Assembly: GCA_003427395.1 (NCBI GenBank) | Contig: BFEA01000266.1 | Coordinates: forward strand, 1,284,658 to 1,315,389 | Length of the DNA stretch: 30,732 bases | Direction of reading: 5' to 3' | DNA from: Chara braunii | Taxonomy: Eukaryota; Streptophyta; Charophyceae; Charales; Characeae | In this document: positions 1 through 10,113 of the stretch, piece by piece | How the letters are laid out: every line of letters starts with the position of its first letter | Position numbering within the stretch: position 1 is the first letter of the stretch | The notes under the pieces: model-generated | What the model saw: the letters and a program-made list of their open reading frames with translations, nothing else | Database searches by the model: none | Told to the model about the DNA's origin: nothing | Made by a program: the position numbers and the translations under genes

Positions 1-706
1 CCACGTAGCACAGACCCCCCCACTAAAATAAAGCAGGCAGTGAATATGAAATAGCGCATGAGCTGGCAGAATATATACTGGAGATTAGAATTCAGGTCTG
101 TGCTTCAACAGTTATGGGTTGCTCACGTAGCTAGGGCCTGTTGGTCTTTGCACGTGACTCTTAGGGCTTGGCTGCACCACTCACCAAATGTGCAAAACTA
201 GAATGAATCTTTTGCAGAACATGGAATAATACGTCGCCAGATGTTTTGTCTTTTGTGCATGTGGTGAGTAGAGGCCCTTAGGGCCACTGCACGTATTCCT
301 ACGGAAAAAAAAAGGAGAAAAAAAGAAAAACAAGAAAAATGATAAATGATAAAAAAGAAAAACAACAAAAAATTAAAACGAGAAATTTCTCGTTTTTCTT
401 TTCTTAGGAATACGTGCAGTGGCCTTAAGGGCCTCTACTCACCACATGCACAAAAAACAAAATATATGGCGGCGTATTATTCCATGTTCTGCAGAAGATT
501 CATTCTAGTTTTGCACATTTGGTGAGTAGTGCAGCCAAGCCCTAAGAGTCACGAGCAGAGACCAACAGGCCCTGGCTATGTGAGCAACCCATAACAGCTG
601 AAGCACAGACCTGAATTCGAATCTCCGGTATATATTCGGCCAGCTCGTGCTCTATTTCATATTCACTGCCTGCCTCGATTTTGGTGGGGGGGTCTGCGCT
701 ACATGG
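1..706. mobile_element. Foldback-type element with ~300-bp inverted arms
   Basis: Bases 1-301 are the imperfect reverse complement of 406-706, read end to end: the outer ends are CCACGTAGCACAGACC and GGTCTGCGCTACATGG, and the inner ends are CACGTATTCCTA and TAGGAATACGTG. The ~100-bp spacer is A-rich and carries a perfect 22-bp palindrome at 375-396 centred on AATT. No coding sequence is visible. Long arms with a short spacer fit a foldback or MITE-like DNA transposon. The left end coincides with the window edge, so a target-site duplication cannot be checked. A transcript across it would form a long double-stranded RNA hairpin. Confidence 0.8.
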
Positions 707-1053
707 CTGCGCGGACCCTTCAGATAGCCTGCATGGGCTGTCTGAGCCGCGTTAGGGGGATTCCCCCACCGACTCAAAAAAAAAAAAAAAAAGGAATTTT
801 CACATATGGCGGGGGTGATGCGGTAGGGGGTGTAGGCCTCTGGTTTTATTTTTTTTGCAGTTTTGGGGTTTGTAGAACGAGGCCCACCACCCCGTAGTCC
901 GTAACGTGCGCACGCGCCCCCCGGGGTCGCGTTCAGTTTTTTCGTGCAACTTGGCGCGCAGCGCGTTTGAACGCAAATGAACGCGGCCCCGGGGGGTATG
1001 AACGCGCGCGTTTGAACGTGACACGCGTTCAGCGCGTTCACTTGGTTACAAAG
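707..1053. other. Non-coding stretch rich in GAACGC words
   Basis: No gene is supported. It contains an A16 tract (about 775-791), then a GC-rich part (895-1045) in which GAACGC or its complement GCGTTC recurs many times in both orientations. Its base composition differs sharply from the AT-rich flanks, suggesting a separate insertion or a dense set of short inverted words. The open frames across it are low-complexity and resemble nothing I recognise. Confidence 0.4.
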
Positions 1054-1530
1054 TCGCGAAGGGCATCCAACATGCTACGTACAAAAGGCAAAAAAAAAAA
1101 AAACTCCAACACCAATCATGCCACGTGACCATGATCAATCACGGTTTTTTTCCCTTTTTTTTTTATACTCCGTTCTTATGTGAAAACCCGCATCTGTTAC
1201 AATAGTTCAAATGCAAAGCGAAATTCGAACATTTTGGAAACGAAACCGGTAGCCGTCGCTTAGTGGTTCCTCGAAACCTGTCTTCCAATGTTCGCGAAGG
1301 ACATCCAACATGCTACGTGCAAAAGAAAAAAATAAATAAAAAAATCCAACGCCAATAATGCCACGTCTCCATGATCAATTACAATTGTTTTTCCTTTTCT
1401 TTTTTCCATTTTTTTTTGTACTCCGTTCGTATGCGAAATACCTCATATGTTACACCAGTTCAAATGCGAAGCTGAATTCGAGCATTTTGTAAACGAAACT
1501 AGTAACTATTGTTCGGTGGCTCGTCCACCG
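1054..1530. repeat. Tandem duplication, ~238-bp unit, two diverged copies
   Basis: Unit 1 starts at TCGCGAAGGGCATCCAACATG (1054) and unit 2 at TCGCGAAGGACATCCAACATG (1292). Matching landmarks follow in the same order in both: GCTACGT, an A-rich run, CCAACRCCAAT, ATGCCACGT, CATGATCAAT, a T-rich run, ACTCCGTTC, a GTTCAAATGC word, and ATTCGA before CATTTTG. The copies differ at many positions, so the duplication is old. It lies directly upstream of the Helitron coding remnant and may be that element's leader or promoter region. Confidence 0.8.
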
Positions 1531-1777
1531 CCCATGTGCACGCTCGCTTCACTGACCTGTGTGATGGCTGCTACAATGTGCCGATTTTGAAATATGAGTT
1601 TATTGCACGGTCCTAACTGTCGCATGTCTATTTTGTGTGTCGTTTCCATCTTTTTGTTATTCTATCATGTGATTTTATCTTCTGTTTTCTGTGTGTTTTC
1701 GACAACTTTTATCTCCGTCTCTCTTTCGTCTCCTCTACACACGCGAATCATCACTTGCTGCTGCATAAAAAGCTCGA

Positions 1778-4700
1778 AATGCGAACATTGAGCGTTGTCG
1801 ACGTTACAAACAATCACACACCAATCGTTTTTCCACCCAACGAGACGGCGCTCGAGAACACACCGCACCAGTCATTTTATGACATATACCGACTGGTATA
1901 TGTGCTCTCGGAAATAGAACACTGGACACATATTGTCGGGCACAAAAATGGTGGCACGAGCACACCTGGACCACTCTTTGTTGTCGAAAAGGCAAAATTC
2001 ATCCATCACTCTGGCAATATCTGTCAGCTGATACGCCTGCTCAACAAATTCTTCTTTTGTAGGAAATTGACACGCCACAAGGACGATTATTACGTTCGCG
2101 TGCACGACAATTCAATAACGCACTTGCGCTTGCATCACAGATTATCTGAGAGCCACAACCTCCTCCAGCAAGTTGGCCTGGAATGTTCAGAATTGTTGGT
2201 CAACTGCGACAAAACCTTGGACTGCTTATACCGGATGTCAATCACGAGCGTGCTTTCGCACAACTATATGTATACGATCCTCAAGACGAATATGATGCAA
2301 CTGTCATACGACTAACTAAATTTAATCTCCCAGTCGAAATCCCACTCGCAACAGTCCAACAAATTAAACAACTTTTGCGGAAACTCCACCACCTTCTAAT
2401 TGAATGCAATCGTTCGGTACGAGATTTTATGACTGTTTTCGAACTTTCTGACGATATAATTCATGAATGACATATTGTCATCAACCTCGATGCACGGTCG
2501 ATCGACGAACATGAACGAAGATACAACATACCACAAGGTTTTTTAAAACTATGTTTGCTTATGCACAACCAACCATCCAATCACGACATTGTCATACGCA
2601 GACGCGGTGGAGGTATTCTCCAAATTCATGAAACCAATCGTGTTTTTGATCCTCAACATTATATTCTCTTATTCTCATCGGGTGAAAACGGCTGCACTCT
2701 CGAAACTGACGACGAAGAAAACTCTTGCGCGCAAGAAATCACCGCACGAGAGGCTTATGTCTTCCATCTTAATACCCGAGACTCTGAATGAACAACAATA
2801 TTTTGAGCCTCAAGATTGTTTCAAGAATACGTATGCATGACATTCGCTAAGATAGAAAACGGTCGATTATTATATAACAAGCTTCATCAAACTGGAATTC
2901 GCGCTGAACTCTATCGAAATGTTCACGACCACCTTATGCAATATGATAACACTGAAAATCTTGGTCAGCGTATCATTCTATCTGCCACGTTTGTCGGTGG
3001 TCCGCGAGACATGCATCGGCGATATCACGATTCTATGGTAGCGGTCCAGGAATATGGTCCCCCAGATCTTTTCATCATAATCACTTGCAATTCCCATTGG
3101 TCAGAAATTGAACAACATATCTTTCCTCGCCAACAACCATCCGACAGAACGGACCTTCTCACACGTGTTTTCAAAGGTTATTTACAACAACTCATTCATG
3201 ACATTCATAACACGCACATATTCAGTCCAACTGCAGCATATATATATATATATGTCATAGAATTCCAAAAACGCGGTCTCCCACATGCACATTTGGTTAT
3301 AACATTTATGAATTAATATAAAATTTCTGCACCTGAATAAATAGACTCTGTAATTTGCTCTGAAATTCCTGCAAATACGGTCCTCCGTGAACTCGTGCTA
3401 ACACATATGATACACAACCCATATGACCCCTTCAATATGCAAGCCCCTTGCATGCACAATAATTGTTGCGCGCATCACTTTCCAAAAAAAATATTTCAAT
3501 CACTTATATGGAACAAAGAAACAGTTTATCCCATATACCGTCGCCGTCCAAGAGACAATGGAGGAACAATTATCGTACGTGAAAACGATGAAATCGATAA
3601 TTCTTGGGTTGTTCCCTACAACTCTTTCCTTCTCTTACGTTATCGTTGTCATCCAAACGTTGAAATTTGTGCCTCAACCACCGGTTACCGGTATATGTTC
3701 GAATACATTATGAAAGTTTCGGATTAAGCTCTGGTAGGCGAAATGACGAATGTTGATGATGAAATTCATACATTCCAAGGCAGGCGAACAATCGGTGCAG
3801 TCGAAGCATGTTGGAGAATCTTTGATTTTTCTCGTTTCGAGCGATATTCCTCCATTTTCGTACCTGTACACGCAAAAAATAAGCAACGAGTTTATTTTCT
3901 ACCGAGAGATACTCAACGTCTAAGAAATTTGCTTCCACCGGAAACCGAGTTTACCGCATGGTTCAAATGGAACGCTACCCATCTTGATATTCCCCAAGAA
4001 ACGAAACCATTATATAAAGATATGATCCGACAATTCCGATATGACAAAAAAAAAAAATAATGGATACTACGAGAACGAAGAACAAACACAATTGGACGAA
4101 TGCACACCATTCACCCCAACGCAGGTGATACTTTTTTTTATCTCCAAATGTTTTTTTTGTTACCCCATTCCCGAGGAGCCACGTCGTTTGAGAGCCTTCG
4201 AACTGTTGATAACGAAATTCACCCGACATATCAATCAACGTGTCGTGCGCTCGGCCTACTCAAAGACAATACTCAATTTGATGTCGTCTTACAATATGTA
4301 GTTTTTACTGCTTCCTCTACGATGGCTCGCGACTTACTTGTCCACATACTTTTACACTGTGCATCGGCTGATCCTGCAAAATTGTTTGAAATGCATTGGC
4401 AACAAATGATAGACGACTTCCAAAGAGATATTCGTGATGCAAATATCCCTCTTCCCCTCATCAGGATAATGACCCTTCTCGATGTCGATAACCGTCTAAA
4501 AATAGAAGACAAACAACTCGAAGATGTTGGCCTTACTCGCCCGCCCCCCGATGACCAAAATGTTGCAAATGCTTTGGCTGAAAGACCCCGCCGTCATGAT
4601 ATCCCACAAATTATTGATGATGAAACTTCTTATGATAAAGAAATACTACAAAAAATATTGGACACAAACTTGTCGCTCCTCCGCCCATTCCAACATGCTA

Positions 4701-6057
4701 TCTTCATTCGAGTTACAAATGCCGCTGACAATAACGAACCACTCTATCTTTTCGTTGATGCTCCCGTAGGAACAGGAAAAATATTTTATTTCAATACCAT
4801 TCTCGCATACATTCGACACCAAGACCATGTCGCACTTGCTGTAGCATCAAGCAGCATCGCAACAACATTTTTAAATGGCGGCCGAACATTTCACTCTCGA
4901 TTCAAAGAACCCCTTACCCCGCCTGCGACCTCCAAACTCGATATTCCAAAACAATCTGCACTGACACACCTAACAAGAACGACAATTGTTATCTTTTGGG
5001 ACGAGGCACCAATGGCACACAAATTTCATATCGAAGCGCTCGATCGAATCCTTCGCGATATTTATTCCTCGACCTCGATTTTTTGCGGTAAGATTGTTGT
5101 TCTTGCGGGGGACTTTCGGTAAATACTTCATGTCATTACCAAGAGGACACGTGCGCAAACCGTTGATGCGTGTATAAAATTATCAACACTTTGGCAACAT
5201 TTTGAAACGATGCGTCTCTCATAAAATTTATGTGTTCTCAGCCAAATAAACACACCTGAAGGATGTGAATACGCTGCGTGGCTCCTCGCTCTCGGAAATG
5301 GTGACATTCCACCCCCCCCCTCCATGCTGAACATCCCGTCGTTGAACTCCCATCTCATCTATGTTTGTATGAAGGAACACATCAACTTATAGCTTGGACA
5401 TTCTCATACCCGCAGATATATTCCCACGACCCGATTTGCCTTGCTGAACGCCTGATTCTCGCGCCGAAAAACAAAACGATATCTACGCTCAATTCAATAA
5501 TCCTTGAGCAATTCCTTGAAGATTTTATCACATGCCTCAGCACTGACACACTCCTTCCCGATGAAAATTACCCTGATATACCTGTTGATGCCCTTAATGC
5601 AATTGACATCCCCTCCCTTCCTCCCCATGCCCTTCGCATTAAACAAGGTGTACGAGTTATTCTTCTTCGAAACATTGCCATGTGAAACAGTATATGCAAC
5701 GACACACGATTGATAATCGATTTCATCACAAACAACAGACTTCTACATGCACGCGTTCTCCCTTCAGTCCAACCTATTCTCCTCCAACAAATTATTCTCA
5801 CAGTCACGGATCAAACTCATCCTTTTCCTTGGCAAAGACGCCAGTTCTCGATCCGGCCTGCTTTCACGATCGCCATAAATAAATCACAAGGCTAATTCAT
5901 TAAACATTTTGGTGTGGACCTCCAACAAACACCATTCGCACACGGTCAACTTTACGTCGCTGCATGAAGGGTGGGTGACCCCTCACACATTCGCTTCACC
6001 CTCCCTGCCAACAATAACCAAACAACTAATATAATCTACAAAGAAATTCTCACTTGA
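1778..6057 (+). pseudogene. Helitron Rep/helicase, broken by many in-frame stops
   Basis: One reading frame of about 1,400 codons, the usual length for plant Helitron RepHel proteins. In order: an N-terminal Cys-rich segment (TYCRAQKWW then LCCRKGKI, 1930-2010); a block with FAQLYVYDP (about 2246) and HERRYN (about 2510); the Rep core with GGPRDMH (about 2997) and the HUH nuclease histidines in GLPHAHLV (His codons at 3284 and 3290); the candidate catalytic-Tyr region GYRYMFEYIMK (about 3684-3716); then a Pif1-type helicase with RGATSFESLRTV (about 4175), Walker A APVGTGKIF (4760-4786), Walker B DEAP (5000-5011), GDFR (to 5119), ERLILAPKN (about 5449), INKSQG (about 5875) and HGQLYVAA (about 5941). 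Stops interrupt the same frame near 1877, 2060, 2147, 2468, 2789, 3314, 3338, 3725, 4058, 5120 and 5210. A single frameshift lies near 5360-5395, then further stops follow at 5683, 5893 and 5965. It cannot make a full product under the standard code. Helitrons move by rolling-circle replication. Confidence 0.92.
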
Positions 6058-6091
6058 ATTCCCCATCTTAACATTTAACTGTATTTTCTTC

Positions 6092-7485
6092 TTGGCATGT
6101 CCTGCAGGTGTCCGCCAAAATATCCCGCCGCCAAAAAAAATGAAGTCGTCATCATCAACAAGTTCACCTTCCGAAGCTGCAATGATATTTGTAACGGCAT
6201 CTGTAAGCGCGACTGCATCGACATCTACATCCCTTGAATGCCTGCACACTACGGCTACCTCAACTTCTGCAACTATTGTTTTCACCACCACTGCTGCCTT
6301 GCCGCAAACGTCGTTACCAACTTTGTCACAAATCGGTCTCGATGATGATATTCTCATGCAAATTACACTACCCTCTCCTACGTGCTCCTCTGACCAGCCT
6401 GCAACAACGCTCGGAACTATCCCCGTCTTCAACCACTCCCCAATCTGCTCCTTTGACCGCTTCCACAATTGTTCATCCTGAGCTTCATTATCCGCTCCTC
6501 ATTCTTCTCTGCATCTCTCCACACTGCTCGGTGCTTCCACCTCTCCACAAACCGCTCCCACGACCACCTTCGTCAGATGGGATGACTGGCTGCGATTGCT
6601 GAACAAAGATAACATTGAAGGCATCATCACCCAAATATTATGAGAAGACTTCCTAACAACTGACCATGCTGCATTCTCGCCACACCTCTACGATTTCTTT
6701 TCCCTTTACAAAGTTGAGCAAAATCGAATGCAATCTCTACGATGCCCTGAACCCTCCACCAACATCAACATCCAGTTCCAACGCACAAAAACTTCCCTCC
6801 TCAAACTTATCAACGATGACTACAACCGTACGCGCTCTCCCAGAACGCCTCGCCCGCAATACCAACATGAACGTGTTACTACTGCACACCATACTAGGCA
6901 TTCTTTCATTTCAACCGCTCCCTCACCATGCCGATCCCCATTACAGCCCCATGCACCTCATGAAGCCGAGCCACTTTGGTGGCTTCCACTAGAACCATGG
7001 GGTGCCACGAGAATGACCGCCCTCATTCATGACCTCCTCGCATCACACCGCACCTTTTACATCTACAACATCCCCCCCCCACTCAAACATGGGAGTCCTT
7101 GAACGACCTCGTCTTTATTCACCATCGTGAAGCACAGCGTCCCCTTCCCCCTCTTCCCCACTTTCAGGATAACCATCATTCAACGAGCTATTGCACTTTT
7201 CCAAGCTCAAGGAGCACCCACACGATGAAAGACGGCGTCTGCATTGCCTAATTGGAAACTGTCATCGGAGCTCCTCTTCCTCAAGTGTACACATCGCATA
7301 TGGACTTCGCCGACTCCCATTCGACCTCAGATTGCGCCGACTATTGCCTGCTCACAAAAGAAGGCAACCGAGTTACCAAAGTGAAAGCTGCAAACACTCA
7401 AGACGACCTCAAAGACGACATATCAAGATGTGCCCACCGAATCGATGGATCAGAACCTGCATCAAATCTTGATTACATGCGATAA
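6092..7485 (+). pseudogene. Second Helitron-associated frame, function not recognised
   Basis: It begins 35 bp after the helicase remnant, on the same strand. One frame runs 6092-7102 with TGA interruptions at 6479 and 6641, then continues one frame over after the C9 run at 7073-7081, ending at 7485 (one TAA near 7250). The first ~130 residues are Ser/Thr-rich low complexity. Later parts look more protein-like: RWDDWLRLLNKDNIEG (about 6575), EPLWWLPLEPWGATRM (about 6965), TQTWESLNDLVFIHHRE (7081) and LTKEGNRVTKVKAANTQDDLK (about 7350). I do not recognise a domain. Some Helitrons carry accessory genes (RPA-like, OTU protease, endonuclease), but I see no diagnostic residues of those. It could be a captured host gene fragment or a C-terminal extension. 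Confidence 0.5.
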
Positions 7486-7629
7486 ACCTGTCTACAACAA
7501 TCAAGATTTGCCCACACTGCTCCAAGTTTTTCCCTCTGCATACGTACAACCTCGACTTCTATAGAAAACATGAGCACGGGCCAACTTCCACTGCCACCGG
7601 GTCCAAGTTGTTGGCCAGCCTGCGACGAT

Positions 7630-8090
7630 GACAATTTCGCTACACTGAACACATGCCCCGACTTTGTGGACTGTGAATAAATTGTTCTTCGATAAGACTT
7701 CTTTCCTATGCATAGGTTGTCTCCTCCTCTTTCTTCGTGCATAAATTGTGAATGCCTTCTCTTTCCTATACACTCCTTTCCTATGCGTATGTCGTTCCCA
7801 GTGCTTTGTCCTCGAATTCTCTGCTCCTGTACAAATCCATCGTCGCACGACATAATGACAATTTCGCTACACTGAACACATGCCCCGCCTTTGTGAACTG
7901 TCAATAAATTGTTCTTCCATGAAACTTTCAGAGCCCCTGCCCGTGGCCTTTTCTTTGTGAATAGATCGTCTTTCCCGACTATGAATGCCTTCTCCTTCCT
8001 GAACACTTCTTTCATGTGTGTATGCTCTTCCCTATTATGCTCTGTCGATGAATTCTCTACTTCTCTACAAATTTGTCGTCACACGACGCA
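7630..8090. repeat. Tandem duplication, ~227-bp unit, downstream of the Helitron
   Basis: The 30-bp stretch beginning GACAATTTCGCTACACTGAA at 7630 recurs at 7857. Both are followed in order by TGCCCC, CAATAAATTGTTCTTC-like words, a GAATGCCTTCTC word, GAATTCTCT and a CTACAAAT or TACAAAT word ending near a CGTCGCACGAC or CGTCACACGAC motif. The similarity decays along the unit. It may be the 3' non-coding region of the Helitron. No coding function is supported. Confidence 0.75.
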
Positions 8091-8114
8091 GCTTCGTTGC
8101 GGCGGGTCCACTTG
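8084..8114 (+). other. Possible Helitron 3' end (hairpin then CTTG)
   Basis: CGCAGC (8087-8092) can pair with GTTGCG (8096-8101) across a 3-nt loop, about 10 nt before CTTG (8111-8114). Helitrons typically end with a short hairpin about 10-12 nt upstream of CTRR. The terminal CTTG does not match CTRR, so this is only a candidate boundary. Confidence 0.25.
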
Positions 8115-8209
8115 TTTTTATAACCAGTGCTCCATCTATTGGTGGGGAGCGTCACCAGCTGGAAACCGGGTCAAGCGTCTCATATTACATCTTTTGAAAC
8201 CTTTAACAT

Positions 8210-8412
8210 GAAACTTTCGTAGAGTCACAAAAAAAAGTTACAATTGCACTACGCGGCAAGCTACAGTTTGCAATTGCACTTCGGGCACCCTACCTGGCCA
8301 GAAAGTTGGGTTGTATACATTGCCCGAACTGCAATTTGAATCTGTATCTTGTCCCATTGTGCAATTACAAGTTTTTTTTGTGACTCCCGCGTACGGAGTG
8401 TAGTTTCCCCTT
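8210..8412 (+). mobile_element. MITE copy 1 with GAGTCACAAAAA terminal inverted repeats
   Basis: GAGTCACAAAAAA begins at 8222 and its complement TTTTTTGTGACTC ends at 8387. Weaker outer matches, GAAACTTTCG on the left and GTAGTTTCCCC on the right, suggest slightly longer termini. The interior contains repeated TGCAATTGCA-like words. The same ~165-bp body is present at 18283-18445 in opposite orientation, which confirms a dispersed family. It is non-coding and non-autonomous. A target-site duplication was not clear. Confidence 0.8.
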
Positions 8413-9240
8413 AATCCTATTTCAGACAAAGAAAGCCATTGAGTTCAGACACCCCAACAATGAAACAGTTTCACCTCAATAGCAAGCAACATGAAATACA
8501 ATAGCTGGATGTAAGCCCCTTTCTTGAATGTGTGCACATTTGCTTTCTTCAGGGTACCCCTTCCATTTGTTTTTGCATCTCCCCCTTTGCCGTGCCTCTC
8601 ATGCACAAGGCTTGCCACGTTGATTGTGGTTGAGCGCGAGCTGCCCACATCCCCGTGTGCCATAACGGCCCACTTGCACACAATGAAAGTAGGCAGAGCA
8701 AAGGTGGAGGTATATTCCTGTTCATTTCTTTTCAGATTTGCAACTTATATTTTGTTTGTTCTCGTAATGATGCTAATTCGTATGTATTACGAGTAATACA
8801 CATGAGGAGGGAGGAAGGAAATGGGAGGTGAACTTCTGACGAGGTTCTAAATAGTGACGGTTAGGCCAGACCACACTAGAATGCACATGAGACAAGTCAG
8901 TTTGTGGGTCGCATAAGATTTGAGGAGCAGATGTTGCCTATGGTAAGTGGCCACCTCTACAGACCGGGCACGACCGGCTTGGGTGTGGCGTGTGGAAGCA
9001 CAGCATCCAATTCTCACAGTCATAGTTACTGCATCGAATGGCACGGCGTAGACATATGTCACAGGCTACATGGCTCCAACATGCTAGGAACACAGAGGCA
9101 CATCGACCGCAATTGTAGAGGCACTGTTACACCGCGTTTGACGTGGGGGCACAACCATTTGGGTAGCATGCTTTATGTTCTAGACAGTAAGCTTGCCAAA
9201 GGTCTTATGAAGCGGGGGATGGGCAGCCTTCTGGATGGTA
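8413..9240. other. Unassigned intergenic stretch
   Basis: I find no supported gene, repeat or RNA here. Small open frames (8524-8796 and 8904-9248, plus strand) have no recognisable motif and no family resemblance. A mildly purine-rich part lies near 8800-8835. Confidence 0.4.
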
Positions 9241-9460
9241 GTGTCTAAACCCAACACTCTCCCACACACCACACACAACCCACTCACATGCGCACACACT
9301 CCTTTGTTGGCTGAAAACCTTACTCGTACTGGCTGGGAGGATCCAACTAATTATCTTAGTTGGTTGGCACCAAGAGTGCAACAGGCAGCCATGGGGATTG
9401 AACCCACAACCTCCCGGATGCCACTTGCGTGCCCAACCAATTGAGCTAGGCCACTGGATG
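9241..9460 (-). mobile_element. tRNA-headed SINE-like repeat, copy 1
   Basis: On the minus strand the 5' part (about 9457-9388) reads as a tRNA-like head: an A-box-like TAGCTCAATTGG, then GGCACGCAAGTGGCAT, then the B-box-like GGTTCAATCCC (complement of about 9394-9404). These are internal RNA polymerase III promoter elements. The same head occurs at 19023-19093, but the downstream bodies do not match each other. The 3' limit is uncertain. A purine-rich A10 tract lies just upstream at 9485-9500. Confidence 0.65.
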
Positions 9461-9557
9461 GAACCCAGATTCTTCCATCGCAGGAAGGAAAAAAAAAACA
9501 AAAAACCCTTGAAAAATGAATAACAAGCTCTGAGGGTTGTACCACCCCACACACGGC

Positions 9558-10104
9558 CAGGGAAAATGACATTTCTCGATTTATGCGTGTCATCCTTGCG
9601 CAGAGGCCATGCTAATCTTCTAGGGCGGATTGGCAGGGGTAGGTAATAACTCAGGATGAATGGTGGACATGATCACGTAACGCTGATCACTCGTTTCTTT
9701 TTTTGGTTTTGATTCATTTTTCTTCGGTAGTTCCTTTTGCACATGATTTCTTAATGGTCGGTGGAATTTAGGTCAATAAATTAGGGTTCACATGACTATT
9801 GTGATTAGATTTTTTTTGTGATGAACTTTAGACTTTGATGATAAATTTCGTTGATTTTTTTGTGGTAGGGGCTGTGGATTTGACTGTTGGGTTGGCTGCA
9901 GGGTAAAACCTAGTGGTACCCTCGATGTGCTCGGTCGATGATGCTTTGCCCGCCGAGGACCCCACCTATTTTGTGAGGGACGCTGGGCCCTGTTTCCAAC
10001 TTTTATAAATGTTGTTCGCTTTTAAAAAAAAAGAAAAGAAAAAATCTTCTGTGTATCGTTCCAATTTTAACGGATGTCCCCAAGGACAGGAAAAATGACA
10101 TTTC
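9558..10104 (-). mobile_element. U6 snRNA retrocopy with target-site duplication, split by an insertion
   Basis: Minus-strand U6 sequence runs from 10087 (GTCC...GGACATCCGTTAAAATTGGAAC) to about 10043 and resumes at 9621-9571 (AGAAGATTAGCATGG ... GATGACACGCATAAATCGAG). The whole unit is flanked by 18-bp direct repeats with one mismatch: left 9558-9575, right 10087-10104 (CAGGRAAAATGACATTTC). The 3' end of U6 is lost exactly where its GAAATG matches the target repeat, consistent with target-primed reverse transcription from microhomology. It has no promoter of its own and is a retropseudogene. Confidence 0.85.
9622..10042 (+). mobile_element. Poly-A-tailed retroelement 3' fragment inserted in the U6 copy
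   Basis: This 421-bp segment interrupts U6 and is bounded by an 8-bp direct repeat AATCTTCT (9614-9621 and 10043-10050). It ends in an A-rich tail (about 10022-10042) preceded by TATAAATGTTGTTCGC. A 5'-truncated segment with a poly-A tail and a target-site duplication is typical of a LINE 3' end or a SINE. No coding sequence remains, so the family is not assigned. Confidence 0.8.
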
Positions 10105-10113
10105 AAGCTCTAA

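Noticed and set aside
2060-2064. Intron 3' splice site (TTCTTTTGTAG) in the Helitron
   Set aside because: Reading straight through the TAG keeps recognised Helitron motifs in frame on both sides, so no intron is needed.
1635-2315. 226-codon plus-strand frame
   Set aside because: The Helitron N-terminal motifs (Cys-rich segment, FAQLYVYDP) are in another frame across this interval, so this is a shadow frame.
5983-6468. 161-codon minus-strand frame rich in Val, Asp and Glu
   Set aside because: Complement of the Ser/Thr-rich region of the Helitron-associated frame. No motif.
7473-8015. 180-codon minus-strand frame with repeated FRKEKAF and FTVHKGGACVQCSE words
   Set aside because: The repetition is explained by the 227-bp tandem duplication. 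No family resemblance.
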